Below are positions 22,482 through 34,753 of a stretch of DNA of 59,657 nucleotides, one piece after another. Position 1 is the first letter of the stretch, and each line of letters begins with the position of its first letter. The stretch lies in the NCBI GenBank assembly GCA_003427395.1, contig BFEA01000032.1, positions 335,060 to 394,716 of the forward strand, given 5' to 3'. Both the position numbers and the translations under genes were made by a program. Below the pieces are notes generated by a model. The model saw nothing but the letters and a program-made list of their open reading frames with translations. It had not been told where the DNA came from and ran no database searches. Source of the DNA: Chara braunii. Its lineage: Eukaryota; Streptophyta; Charophyceae; Charales; Characeae.

Positions 22482-25400
22482 TCAAGTGATATTTAGTTCG
22501 GGATCCACCTCACTGAAAAGCTTGAGTGGGTCATGCCAAGTCTGTAAGTAGGTTTCCCTGATGGTCAGTCTGGCCTGCGGTTCTTTCTCATTTGTATATT
22601 GTTGTTTCATGGTCCTCCATGCTTCATGTGTGTGGGTTCTGATCACGTCTTCCAAGACCTGCTGGGCTTGCTGTAATCCGAACTGGTGTTCTTTCCTTTC
22701 GAAGGAGCACCTTGCACGCCAAGCGAGCATTAACACGTGGAGCCTTGTATATGAGAACAGGTTGACTGCAAACGCAAGCCATTGCTTTGGGATGTTTTCT
22801 TTCTTGCCCAGCAGCAGCAGGCCCAAATCCCAGGGGATGTGGTGGGCGGTGAGGGAGTGGAAGGCTGCATCCCACCACCGCCAGATCTGGGCAACCATCG
22901 GGCATGCCAGAAGACAATGTTCAAGCGTCGCAGGAGCTGGGGGAGAAACTCTTCCACAGTAGGAGCAGATCGGGGATAGTAGCCCTTTTTGTTCCAGGTT
23001 AGTCCTAGACACCAACCAATCCGGTGTGGGTAGACATCTGTGCAGGATCTGCCACTGCAACCACCTGAGATTGGTGGGCATGATCTTGGAATACGTGTGC
23101 CATGGCAGGTTCTGCACTTGTGTCGGGTCGATGGGAGAGTCTCTGGTCCATCTTGCTACAATGGTGGACCCAATCTGCTGTTGTGGTGTCGATTGTATGT
23201 AGCCCCCTTTAACTGTGTAATTCCATATGTACATCGGTTTCCCATTCGCCCATTCCCACTCCTCAGGATCGAAAGGCAGGGCTGCAATCGGGGTCCAGGG
23301 CTCGTAGGCAAAGAATCCATCTTCTTGATTCCCCATCACTCTGATGTGCATGAGGGCCTCCCAACTTTCATCACAGTTCAATTCATCGTTTTTTGTTAAC
23401 TTTGACACCCTCGCCCTTGGCAGTGCCGGGGTGTGAGCCTCCAACATGCATATTCCTTGGCTGTTTCTGTCCACTTTATAGATCACGAGCGGTAGTGGTG
23501 AGTCAGCTCGTTTGACCACCCAGTCTCCTGGCTGCACTGAGGGCCCTCTTTTCAGGGCAAGTTGCCCGGCCAGACTGGCCAGTGGTATGGCTTCTTGCAG
23601 CGTTCACAGTTTGGTCGAGACCTGTTTAGTGTATTTCAATTTTTGTTGTAGTTGATCTTGTGTCATCCAGTCCGCTTTTGTGGCGTCCCACATATTACCT
23701 ACAATATAAATGCCCCGCTTGACCCAGTTAAGCCACGGCGAATTAGCCCTAAGAGAGAAGGGATTCCCATTAACATCGAGTATGTAGGGATTGCCAAAGA
23801 GAGGTTAACGCCATATATCGTGCCACCTGCAGGGGGGTTGTTTCTGTTTTGGTCCCATGCTTCTCCAAAGATTGAGCATGCAGGGCCACATTGGATCTTT
23901 GGATATGTCTTGTTTCGTGGCCTGCGTCTCATTCTGTGGCTGTTGGTAGTGGTGCGGGGGAGAGGGTATGGACCAATGTGCCTTTGTTAGCCATTGGAAG
24001 GGGTGGACCCGGTTTTCGGCTGGTGACTCCGGGGCCAAGTTCGCAATCTGCAAACAGGCCAGCAACGCCCATGGGATGTTATCGGCTATGAGAAGTCTAA
24101 CCAATACTTTAAAAATGAGGGTCTCGCTTTCTCTTTCCGGGTCAAGTATCCCCAACCCCCCTTTAGATCTTGGCTCTGTCAGTATGTCCCATTTCACTCA
24201 GTTCAGGGTTCCTTGGGATTGAGCTCTATTTTTCCACAGAAAAGTTATCAGGGCCCACCTGAGTCTAGCGTAGTGCTTTTTGTTGAGGGACCACACCGCA
24301 AGTTTGTACCAGATCGCTGCAAGAATAGCATTACTGATTGCTAGCGCCCTTCCCACAAGGAACGTGTGCAAGTTCTCCCATCTGGCCATTCTGTCAATCG
24401 CCAGGTTGACCAAGTTTTCCCTGTGATCTGGTGGGGGGTCTAATGTTGTTAGCTTTACACCCAAGATTCTGATTGTCGTTTCCTTCGCTCCCCATGAGAT
24501 CGGTGGTTCCGGGGGCGGCTCTTCATCAAGGGGGTGCAGCCACCATCCTTCAGTTTTAGCATTCCAGCTCACCTTCATATCTGCGGCCATCGAGAATTGG
24601 TGTATGACCTCTAATAGTGCTTGAAAACTTTGTTTATTTGCTCGGATTAGCACTGTGAGATCGTCTGCAAACAGAGATGTTATCGGGACCCGGTGAGCTG
24701 GCAGTTCCAGGATTGGTACTTTCTGAATCCGAGGGTGGGCTCTAATGAGTGAGGCCAGGCTTTCCATGACAATGACAAACAGCAGGGGCACTATTGGGTC
24801 CCCTTGGGGCACTGATCGCTGGAGGGCGAAAGGAGATGCCAGATGACCATTCAACATAATATTGGTTGATGCTGACCTGTGAAGGAGCTGTATCCAGTGA
24901 CTGAAGACGGGCCCAAAGTTCATCCTGGTGAGGCACATGTCCAAAAAGTCCCAATCGACGTGGTCATAGGCTTTTTCAAAGTCTATAAAGAGCACCGCTG
25001 CCGGGACCCTTCTCTGGCGAGCATATTCGATCGTTTCATTGACCAGTAATATGTTATCTTGGATATTACGGTTGGGCATGAAACCCGATTGATCAGGATG
25101 TATGAGTAGGTTCATAAGCGGCAACAGTCTTCTGGTCAATGTTTTTGCCACTAGCTTATAGGGGACAGGGAGGAGCGTAATCGGTCTGTAGTTTCTGATC
25201 TCTTCCTTGTCCCCTTTTTTGTATAATAGTGTCGTGACCCCTTGACCCATCATTCCCCCGAACGAGCCTTCCCATTGGATTGCTCCAATGTACTCCATCA
25301 CATCATCTTTTAGCAAGTCCCAGAATTGTACCCAAAACTCCTTGGGAAAGGCGTCCACCCCAGGGTTTTTCTCATCGTCCATATCATCAAGGGCTTCCTT

Positions 25401-27023
25401 AACTTCCTCCAGGGTGAGCGGGTTGTCCAATTGGGTTGCTTGAGCACTTGTGAGGCGTGTCTGAATCGCCTGCAGCAGTTGCTCGCGTGCTTGATTGACG
25501 AGCTGTAGGGGTCTTGTGGGGGTTTGTGATGTGAACAGATTTTGATAGTATTTAGATGCATAGTCCACAATCGTGTAGGCATTTGTTGCTACCGGGGCAT
25601 CGTCTTCGAAGGGGTGCTTGAGGGAGGGGACCGTGTTGGCTCTTGTCCACGCTTTGGCTATGTTAAAAAAGGCTTTGGCCATCGTGCCGTGCGCGTGATC
25701 CCGCTTAACGCGAGCATGAATCCTCCAAGCTTGTGTTTGGTTATCTATGTAGTCTTGGAGGCGGTCTCTCGCTTTTTGCAGCTCGTCGAAGGATGGACAT
25801 TGCAGCGGGTCATTCACCAGTTGCTCATCCCATTCTTCTAGCTCCCTTATGAGTCTCTCCAGTATGGCTTTACGGTCTCTTGCATATTGGGTTGAAAACC
25901 TCCTAGCTCGTTCTCTGAGTTGGGTCATTCCATCGTTAAACCAAGAGACTCTCTCGCCTATGGTCGGCTTCTGTGTTTGCCAGTACTGCCAAAAGTCTTG
26001 TATCATTTCCTTGAATTTGGAAAAGGGGAGAAGGGAGGTGTTGAGTTTATAAAAGTCAGGGTCTCGCTTAATATGAGAGTGAAGGGACAAACCAAGTACA
26101 ATCATCCTATGGTCAAAGGATTTGCACGGACTGATAGGCATGATGTCCGCTGTGATGACCAGACCCATCAGATCCTTGGAGATAAGAGCCAGGTCTATTC
26201 GTGAATTGGTTGTGCCCTGCTGCCCCCTAGGAGACAAACCGGTATACGCCCTTTTGGTGTGGTGCAGCGTCCTGTACGCGTCCTGTAATTGTCTGTCCAT
26301 CATAAATTGTTTAAGCAAAGTGGTGTCTGGGCTATGCAAAGGGTCATCGGCTCCTTGGCGTTGTGAGGATGACATGCTGTCCACAGATGGGTCCAGCGTA
26401 ATATTAAAGTCGCCTGCCATTATCATCGGGGCATCACCTGGCAGGTTTTGTTGTAATGTAAGCCATAAATCAATTCTGGCTGTTGCGTCGTTCGGGGCAT
26501 AGACATAGACCAGGTACAGTTCCTCGTTTTGCATTGCCACTTTGAGGTACACCCACCGCCCCTGATGTCTGTCATAGTCGTATGTAATCGGCGTGAGTCT
26601 GGATGTTGGCGGCAACCAGATTGCCACCTCGGCCGAGGCTCTTGTTGTGGCCGGTGCACTGAAGGACGGGTAGGGCCAGAGAGCTTTGGCTCTGGCGTTG
26701 TGGGGCATTGTATCTTGCAGGTGTGTCTCCTGCACACAAATGGCATCAGGCCATTACCTCGTATCCGGGGACCTAATCAAAGTCCATATGGCGTCTTTTT
26801 TGGCTTGTGAGGCCTGGATGAGACCGTTGGCATTAAGCGATCGGATGTCCAGATCCGCTGCGTCTAGCTTAGCCGCCCATTGCGGCTGTCGTCTGACCCG
26901 GGGGAACAGCGGCGGGGGAGGGGGGCATTGAAGGGGGTGAGGCGGAGGTGGGGCCGACCCCTGGGGGTCTGATGGAGGCCCCGTGAGAGGGGGGCGGGGG
27001 ACCGGATCAAGTCCTTTCATCAA
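22482..27023 (-). pseudogene. LINE ORF2: endonuclease-reverse transcriptase-zf-RVT polyprotein
   Basis: One reading frame from an ATG-ATG start at 27023 to TAA-class termination at 22482, about 1,513 codons, with four in-frame stops: TAA 26754-26756, TGA 24198-24200, TAA 23805-23807, TGA 23604-23606. A Pro-rich N-terminus precedes the AP-endonuclease domain: RSLNANG near codon 60, CVQETHL near 96, GDFN near 205, RIDLAL near 275, SFDH near 302. The RT domain has NYRPITLLPVPYK, VLFIDFEKAYDHVDW, a PQGDP box where many LINEs have RQGCP, and catalytic FADD at 24660-24671 (codon about 785). The zf-RVT region lies at about 23090-22880 with CSYC and HCLLAC. Catalytic residues look intact; the stops alone make it a pseudogene. 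Confidence 0.9.
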
Positions 27024-27380
27024 TCAAGGACTGCGTTGGCGTGAACGTGATCTGGAGTTGTGGAGGAAGGCTGCCAACAAGCGGTCTAGACCGAGAGGAC
27101 GAAGGGCGGATCATCCTATTGATTATGGTCCTCGAGAACATTGTCTTCCAGGAAGATTCTCATGAATGTGAGAATTGTGGAGGCAGTCCAAGTGTGGTTG
27201 GGTTTGAGGCGGTCCGGTGCAAGGTGCATAAGTTATGAGTGGGTGAACCATTCAAAGACTGAGTTTGTCTAGGGCTTGCTCGTTTGCAGATCAATGAGGA
27301 TTATCAGAGGGATGATTCCTTTCGGGAAGGAGAGGTCTTTTGGGAGGATAGTCCCAACCACTCCTGGGATGTCAGACTCT

Positions 27381-30300
27381 TTAATCCAATATCTCAATTT
27401 TTTTAGTAAGGGTTGCTGTTGACGGGTTCCCTCTCCACCCCTCTAATGTGAGCCCCATTCGAAATGACGGATTCGCTGATTGGCCCGGTGGCTGTCTGAG
27501 ACCCAGTTGCCATTCCCCATCCGCTTTAGTCCTAGTGAGGGGGAACAAAACCACTCTCGGTGGAATGTCTTTCGGGTTGCTGTCGTCCTGTTCAAGTCTC
27601 ACCATGTCTTTCAGTTTTTTGGGGAGCAGCGGTATCAGGGCTCTCTCATCCTGGCGCCCTCCTGCCGGGTCCCCGTCGTCATCGTCATGCATGATATCCC
27701 CGTGTCTTAGCCCACTCTTTGTTGGGCGTAGCAGGCGCTGAGCTTCTGATGGCGCTTGGTGGGCAAGGACGATGCCCTGGTCTGTGTGTTGTATAGCGTG
27801 GTAGTCCCGGGAGTTTGGGGACAACTGCTCTTGTGTGACTGCTGGATGGCCCGGTCCGTGGGTAAGCAGTTGCCGTTGTTGTTGATGTTGGTCTTGTTGT
27901 TGATTCGCCCGGGTTCGCGGATCAGTCACCCAGGCATAAGCGAACTGTTCTATTTTGTCTAAAAATTCATTTATGACAAACACAATTGCCGCTCCCACTT
28001 CCATCCAGTCTATATCCGAGACCTCCGTGTGTCTGTCGACCATTGCCCGGATCCGGGGACTGTGCATGAGCACCGCTTTTGCCTCTTCCCAGTGTCGTGT
28101 GGCCAGTGAGTCAGCCGGACTGTTTTCCGTGAGTGAGAATATTTTTAGTAACGTCCAGTCTGTGAGGAAACAAAGTTTCTGCTTCACCTTGTAGCTGTCT
28201 GAGATTGATCGGGCATTCTGCATTTCCACATCTTGCTCCGGGAAGGAAGTGTTCATCAGTTGAGGTACAGGTTCTCCGGGTGAAGTGTCTTCCTGGCCTG
28301 CGCTGGGCAATTCAAGGAGGCCGGGGTGTTGGGAGGCAGGCAGCAGTGGGAGGAGACACTGTTGCTCTAGGCAGTGTGGCAGCAACCTTCTTCTTTCGTC
28401 CTCCTGTTGGTAGAAGGCTTGCAGACGGTGTTGCTGTTGCTGCAAGACTTGCTGCTGTTGCTGACAAAGTTGTTGTTGCCAGAAAAGGTTGGCCTGATGC
28501 TGGTTTTGTTGTTGGAGCATGAGCAGTTCATGTTGCTGTTGCCTACGGTGCTGCTCCTGCTGTGCCTGCAGCAGGAGACGGAATTGCTCCTCTATATATT
28601 CCTGCTGCTTTTGTTAATGCTGGTGGTGGTGGTGTGATTGCCAAAGCGAATGCTGCAGCATGGGCATTTGCGCCTGTTGCTGTTGTTGCAGCTGTTGCTG
28701 CTGCATTTGAACCACGTTTTGTTGTTCTTGCAACTGTTGTTATTGCGTATGTTGCTGGCATTGTATGACCTGCTGGAGAGACTGTTGATTCTGAAGGGTT
28801 TGTTGTTGCTGATAGTGACTCTATTGCAGGAGAAGTTGTTGTTGATCAAGCAACAGTTGGTGCTCCTGTCCAGCCTGCATCTGTATGGGGCTGCGGTTTT
28901 GGTGTGCAGAAGGGATTTGCTGGTGCACGCAGTCATGCCCGTCGTCAGTTTTGAGCGGGCTATGATGTTGTTGTGCATCGCGCAGAGAGGCTATCTCATC
29001 ATGTACAGTTCCTTCCCGTCTCTCCTGTGATTGGGCACTGTCTTCGCCCTTCTCACCCCCATCATCATGCCCGTCGTCAGTCTTGAGCGGGTTGTGGTGT
29101 TGTTGTGTCTTCTGCTGTAAGATCGCTTGCCCATCTTCTGTGTTGAGGGGGGGGTGGTGTAGTTGAGGTTGTTGTTGTTGGAGCGCGTGATGTTGTTGGC
29201 ATTGGGGGTTCCCTATTTGCGGTTGTGTGGGGGCGTCGCACAGTAAGGCTACGTCCACGTGCACAGTTCGTTCCTGTCTTTCCAGGGATTGGGCCCTATC
29301 CCCGCCCTTGTCACCCCCCTCATCGGTCTTCAGGGGTTGTTGGTCACCGCCTTGGCTGGGGGGGGCTTGCTGATTTAGAGGATGCTTCTCACTCAGCTGT
29401 TGAGGGTGTTGGAGGGTCTGTTGCTTGGGAAAGGCGACACCTTTCACTTTGTCAAGAAGGCCGGTGGCTTTAACCCAGGTCTCTTGCAAAGTAAGGGAAC
29501 GACGGTGATCATTTTCTTTGGTTGCGACAGTTCGGACGTCGTTTAGGCGGAGACCCTCCTCGTATGCTGGCAAGAGTGACCGACCAGTTGGGTGCCCATC
29601 CTGAGCTGCGAGCCCTGTTTGGTCGACTATTGGTTGGGTTTCCTCATCATCAACAGCCCCGTTGGTTGGTACGTATTTCTGTTGTTCGGTATCTGTTACA
29701 GGATGGCGGTACTGTTCCCGACTCGGGAGAGGGGCGTCAGTCCGTTCCACAACCGGAGCTGGCATCACTGTATTTGCTTTTCCAGACAGCAGACTTTGAC
29801 CTGTTGTCTCTCCTGCAGTCTTTTGGTTATGTACGTTGTCCCGTGCAGGCAGGCCGTGCTCGACATGGCGGGGCAGTGTTCCTTTCGGCTTAGTTTGGGA
29901 CTGTGTGAGATCTTTTATCACCGGAGCGGAGGGAGCTGGCTTCCTTGAGCCCACTTTACCACACAACCGGCTCTGTTCTGCTGTTTGACCTCCAGTCTTT
30001 TGATCTGTGGGTAGTCCCGTGAAGGCTGGCCCTGCTTGGCATGTTGGGGCAGTGTCCATACTATCTTGTTCTGGGACTCTGTGAGGTCTACTATCCTCGG
30101 AGCCGGGGGGTCCGGGTTCCTGCCGAGCAAGGCGTCAGCCGTGATCCCCGCCGAGTCTTTGTGGGGGATTTGGGGAGGGCCCTTACCCAAGACGTCCTTC
30201 CTGCTTGTTTGTTGTGGGACAGAAGCCGAGACAGTCGGTTTGAGCAGTATCTGTCGGTCTTGATCTTGGTTCTGATGCGGCTTTGGTATGTATTTTTGTG

Positions 30301-31805
30301 AGGCCCGGCGAGACGGTGGCCGTACACCCCCCGAATCCCCCAGACCATTTGTTGCTGTACTTGTCTTTGTTTCCCTGCTTTGCCCCCTGCTATCCCCCCT
30401 CCTTGCTTTGTGTTTGGGATCTGTATTGGCATCATGTTTGGCCCCTGCTGGAAAGGCAGAAGGTCGACCCTTGCCATGCCAGAACCACTTCCCTGGTCTG
30501 CCATCGACATATGCCATTAGTTCCTAGCCTTCCAGCTCCTTCTCCTCCGGGAACCATCTTTCCTCATCGGTATGGTGGGGGATGACTAAACCTTTGATTT
30601 TCTGTCAATGGCTTTTTGGATAGGACTCGTCTGTGCACAGGTGACCCCTGCTTTTACAGGCATAGCACCACGGATCATGTGCATGGTTGATCGGGACGGA
30701 ATATTCCTTACCGCCGTGGGAGTATCTCCATTCCTCCTTCAGAGGAAATGGATAAGCCGGATCCCAATCTACCGCTACCAACAAGGAATCATCCCTTTTC
30801 CCCAGAAATTGGGGAAGGTCCGTGATGTATCCTTTAGTATGGGCTGTCTTCTAAGTCGGCAAGGATGGCCCCTTGCACGCAGAGGGGAGCAAACTTGAAC
30901 TCGACCTAGAAGTTGGACTTCATTAGGAACTCGCGCCTTTCGTCAGTGGAGAGGGGGTTGGCTGGAGACCAAGGATAGATATGAACCGTTCCCCCCCTAA
31001 ATTGTAGCAATCTGTTTTTGATCAGTAAGTTTTTGTCTGTTGTGTATAGTGCCACAACGGTGATGCAATTCGGGTTTTCCACCTCCACCAGGAAGTGCTC
31101 TTGCACAAGCTGTCGGTTTGCTTTGATCCGCCCCAATCTATCGTTAATCCATTTTATCTTGTCATTGATCAGGGTTGATGACAGTATCTCCGGGAAGCGA
31201 AAGTGTACTGCCTTTTGGGAGTAGATCGCGTTGCGCGTTGCCAGTGCTTCCGCGGGGAAGATAGAGTGGGGGTAGATGAAACCCTCTCTCACCTGGTACT
31301 TCTTCACCGGCTGTACGTAGAGCTCCTGAATAAAGTGGCTTTTGAGCGGGGCCAAGGAAGCCAAGGTCATTGTTTCCCTGGATTCGACCACCCCCGGTGC
31401 TGACAAGGCTTTGATCAACTGAGGGGGAGAGCGGTTGGAGAGTTCAGAGGAAGAGGAGGGAGGGTGGTCGACCTTAGGCGCCGTCTTTTGATTCGTCCAT
31501 ATATCCTTCCAGGAACTTTCTGATTTTTGGTTGGTTTGTGTGCCTGCCGTGTCCGCCACCATTTTTGCCCCTGACCCGTGTTCTTTTATGTTAGGTGTTG
31601 TGAAGCTTTTCATGTATTTCGGTGATGTCAGTCTGTAGGGTAATGGGCAAGTGGCGGGGAGTCGTGTTGCAGCGAAGGGGAGGGAGCCGATGCGGGAGCG
31701 GGGAAGCTTTTGAGGTTCGGGAGGGTGTAAGGGAAGGTATGCGGTGGGGAGTGTCGGGGCAGGAAGACTTTTACCACATAGTCTGCTGAGGTTCGGTTGC
31801 CCCAC
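27381..31805 (-). pseudogene. LINE ORF1: DUF4283-like domain, zinc knuckle, long Gln-rich tail
   Basis: N-terminal part 31805-30906 has a nucleic-acid-binding (DUF4283-like) pattern ending GGTVHIYPW. It stops at 30906, and the domain continues after a frameshift near 30857 (LVAVDWDPAYPF) to a zinc-knuckle-like WCYACKSRGH at about 30670-30640. The final Cys is displaced. After a further frameshift near 30000 the frame returns and runs to 27381 with stops at 28821, 28740 and 28614. The last two lie inside Gln runs and look like CAA-to-TAA changes. The tail holds about 60-residue repeats around 30090-29700, several PLKTDDGHD-type motifs (29320-28920), a dense poly-Gln zone (about 28900-28400) and a C-terminal globular-looking part. 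The total, about 1,475 codons, is very long for a LINE ORF1. Confidence 0.7.
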
Positions 31806-32069
31806 TCCCCTTTCGGTGAGGTGTCGGTGTCACGTAGGATGCCGTGGCCGTGATCACGCCTTCATCGAATTCCTTTCTTGCCCCCGCATCGTGTCCTCCC
31901 CCACTTGTCTTCGACACCCCTTCCTTGCTCACTTCACATACTCTCACCTGTATGCCTTGCGCTATTACTCCTTCACTTGGCTTCCTAACTACATCACGCC
32001 GCTTCGGATCTACTTTTCCTCTTCGTCGGAGAGCGCTATGGTTGGTCACATCGAAATTCTTTACCAAAT

Positions 32070-32122
32070 TAAAAAAAATAAAATAAAAATATATATATTT
32101 TATTTTTTATTTTTATTTTTTT
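32070..32122. repeat. AT-only imperfect palindrome
   Basis: A-rich left half (taaaaaaaataaaataaaa) and T-rich right half (ttttattttttatttttatt) around atatatat form a long A/T fold-back at the presumed 5' end of the LINE. Confidence 0.6.
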
Positions 32123-32419
32123 GCCCGGTTGGGCAAGTGGTCCCGAGCCACTCTTGTAGCCTAGTATTGTGTAGAATTGCAATACAAATGACTTTTGGCT
32201 GATGGTGACATTAAAATTTCTCACGGAATCGGAGCTAAATGAAAAAATAACAGAATCACACTAAGGCATCCCCCTTTAAACCCCTTTATCCCCTTTGAAA
32301 CTAATTTATACCCACCTCCCCCTCCTTGAAACAACTTGCAGAAAAAGAAATGAGCCCGGATTTAGGGTCCTCTGGGAGGTTGCAAAAAAAAAAAAACTTT
32401 TTTTTTTTTTTTGTTTTAC

Positions 32420-32440
32420 ACGCCCGGGTACCCCGGGCGT
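32420..32440. repeat. Perfect GC palindrome (9-3-9)
   Basis: ACGCCCGGG and CCCGGGCGT separated by tac, directly after a T-rich run. It may belong to a short GC-rich repeat. Confidence 0.85.
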
Positions 32441-32560
32441 GACGCCTGGATGCATGGTTGGGCAGGACCGGGCGGGTATGAAAATCTTTATAACTTTTGT
32501 TTTTTTTAGATTTTTTTCATTTTTTATTTTTGGTAATTAAAACAATGTTAAAATCCAAAA

Positions 32561-32600
32561 AAAAAGGGTTGTAGGGTAAAAAAAAACTACAACCCTTTTT
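32561..32600. repeat. Perfect 14-bp hairpin, 12-nt loop
   Basis: AAAAAGGGTTGTAG (32561-32574) is the reverse complement of 32587-32600. The loop is purine-rich. No surrounding transcript is recognisable. Confidence 0.85.
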
Positions 32601-32619
32601 CTTTTGCTATTTGATTTTC

Positions 32620-33940
32620 AAGATTAAAAAAAAAAAAAATTGTCCGACCCCGACCGCCCGCGACTGACCTCGGCGGTTATGTTCCCGACGGCCGGGCGAG
32701 TTGGACACCGCAGTTATGACCACGGGGGATTCATAGTCTCATTGGGATGCTTAAGCCAAAACCCTAATGAATAAATGCCCATGACAACAAGTACAAGTCG
32801 TTTCCACTGAGCAGAGTCAAAATGAAAAGTCACTGATGTGTAGACACAACCAGAAGACATTACACAATGCACATAAAGTCAACCCTTTGTTCACCCCGAC
32901 CCCTTGGCCCACACACACCCCAACTTTCTATATTCAAGCAACCCTTTCTCATTTGGTCAATCCCCCAATTTGAATAAGCCACCCAAAGACCATTTTGACT
33001 ACCACAGATATTTTAGACGATGACATGGAAACAGAAATGTCATTTCCTATAGGGTTTGCTGTCGGACGAGGGTATTGAAGAGTATGTGAGGGTTCGGTCG
33101 ACAACCCGACTTTTTATCTCGTTATAGTAGAATGTCGTATCGTATCGACTCATTCAAAGTCCCTTTGGAACAATCCCTCGACGGATATAACATGTAGCAC
33201 ACACAAAGGCGAACATGACCACAACACCCTTACTACTGGTAAAACCCTCATGTCCAAAGTTCTGGTAGAAATTCAAATCTATTGGAGGATGGGAAAATTT
33301 TGGCAACACTTCCTCTACGAAAGTAGCATCCCATAATATATACAGACCTAAATACGAGAAAAGGTTTAATGACCTAAATGAAAGTTGGCTATGTTATCGA
33401 TCTATGCTAGGCAAAGAGAGAATCCAACTTTTGGCATAGACCTAAACTACCCAACCCGTATAGTCACAACCTACCTAGAGTTCCAGCTCATGGTGAGCAT
33501 TTATGCAACTAAGCTAAGAAAATACGCCCATAGTATACCCAAGAACAAGGCAAGACAGGGTAGTTCCTACCTTCAATAAATCTAAATTACGTTAGGAGTA
33601 CAAATGTCTTAAGAGAGGAAAGAATATGCACACAAAAGGTGTACCCGTACGCCTCTCAAGTTTTGCGGCATGTCTCATAAGCAAGCACAAGCAAGTATAA
33701 GCAAGGCATGCGTCGAACAAAATCATTCAAATGTGAGTTACCCATCCACCTCTCGACTTTTGCGATAGCCGCACATAACTAACTTTATCCGAACCTTTAA
33801 CAATACAAGTATATATCACTTGCCCATCTCGGCTTTAACGATGGCTAAATGTAGATGACGTTTGATTTGAGCAAAGGGTTGTCCCTCCACTTACGCGGGC
33901 CCCCCCTGCACAGACCCAGACGAATAACTTTAACCCAGAC
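32620..33940. other. Gene-free spacer
   Basis: No ORF over about 65 codons and no domain. Nothing supportable seen apart from short A and T runs. Confidence 0.5.
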
Positions 33941-33945
33941 CTAGG

Positions 33946-34225
33946 TGTTGGGTCACCCCTCTGTGAAAAGGTATTGGCAGTCACCCCTCTGTTCAAAGGT
34001 ATTGGCAGTCACCCCTTCATCCAAAGGTATTGGGGGTCACCCCTCCAATCAAAGGTATTGGCAGTCACCGCTCTGTCCGAAAGACATTGGCAGCTTCCCT
34101 TTTACCTTGGCATCAACGGTTTCCCGTCATCTTGGCATCGGTGGCTTCCTCTCCACCTTGGTATCGACAATGTCCCCTCCACCTTGGCATCAATGGCTTC
34201 CCCTCCGGCATGGTCCCTGGTGCTT
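33946..34225. repeat. Two adjacent minisatellites (about 30 bp and about 27 bp)
   Basis: Four to five copies around ggtattggcagtcacccctc (33946-34090) pass into four to five copies around ccaccttggcatc-atggcttcc (34100-34210). The two units share ttggca, so one may derive from the other. Confidence 0.85.
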
Positions 34226-34721
34226 CCGGATATCCCCTAGCTGGTATCGCCCACCTGCAGGTCGAGAGTAGCCTCCGCATGTTTTCTCATGAACATGATT
34301 CTGACTGCTACATAGTTCCTTGTATGACTATAATTAGGAGTAGTGGTAGGTAGGTAGTGTGAGGTGAAATTGAGAGAAAAATGTAACTTACTAAAAACAA
34401 AATACAAAAAATTACGACCCCGGTTCAAGTATAGAGAGGTCGCAGGTTACGCATTCGAAGGCAGGGATGTCAACAATATGTGTCGTCTTGTATGGTTATC
34501 GACTCATCACTTTATTCCCCCCAAAGGATGGGTTATACATAGAAGATTAGCATGAGCCTTGCGCAAGGATGAGACATATATATCGAGAAATAGTCAAACT
34601 GTTTTCATGCTTTCCCAGCTAAAACATGCCTCCATTCTTTTTTTTCTTTTCGAAAAAGCGGGCTCATGCTGGCGCGGTGACGACGGAGGTCGACAACACT
34701 AATTTTGTGTGTCGATTTGCG

Positions 34722-34753
34722 TAGCGCTAATCCTCACGAGGGGATTAGCGCTA
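34722..34753. repeat. Perfect 12-bp inverted repeat
   Basis: TAGCGCTAATCC and GGATTAGCGCTA separated by 8 nt, followed by three ggattag words at about 34764-34780. Confidence 0.8.

Larger units (their letters stand above)
22482..32067 (-). mobile_element. LINE (non-LTR retrotransposon), near full length, inactivated
   Basis: Minus-strand element with ORF1 (about 31805-27381), a spacer of about 360 bp and ORF2 (27023-22482). ORF2 has the order AP-type endonuclease, reverse transcriptase, zf-RVT. The 5' limit is placed near 32067, before an AT-rich palindrome-like stretch (32070-32120); it is an estimate. The 3' limit is unclear: no poly(T) lies between 21754 and 22482, so the tail may be lost or inside the gap. 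There is no sign of host coding between the ORFs. Confidence 0.85.

Noticed and set aside
22561-22962. 133-codon plus-strand ORF
   Set aside because: It is the antisense shadow of LINE ORF2 coding sequence on the minus strand.
33946-34225. CRISPR-like regular repeats
   Set aside because: Units are contiguous and variable, without unique spacers, in a eukaryotic context. They are minisatellites.
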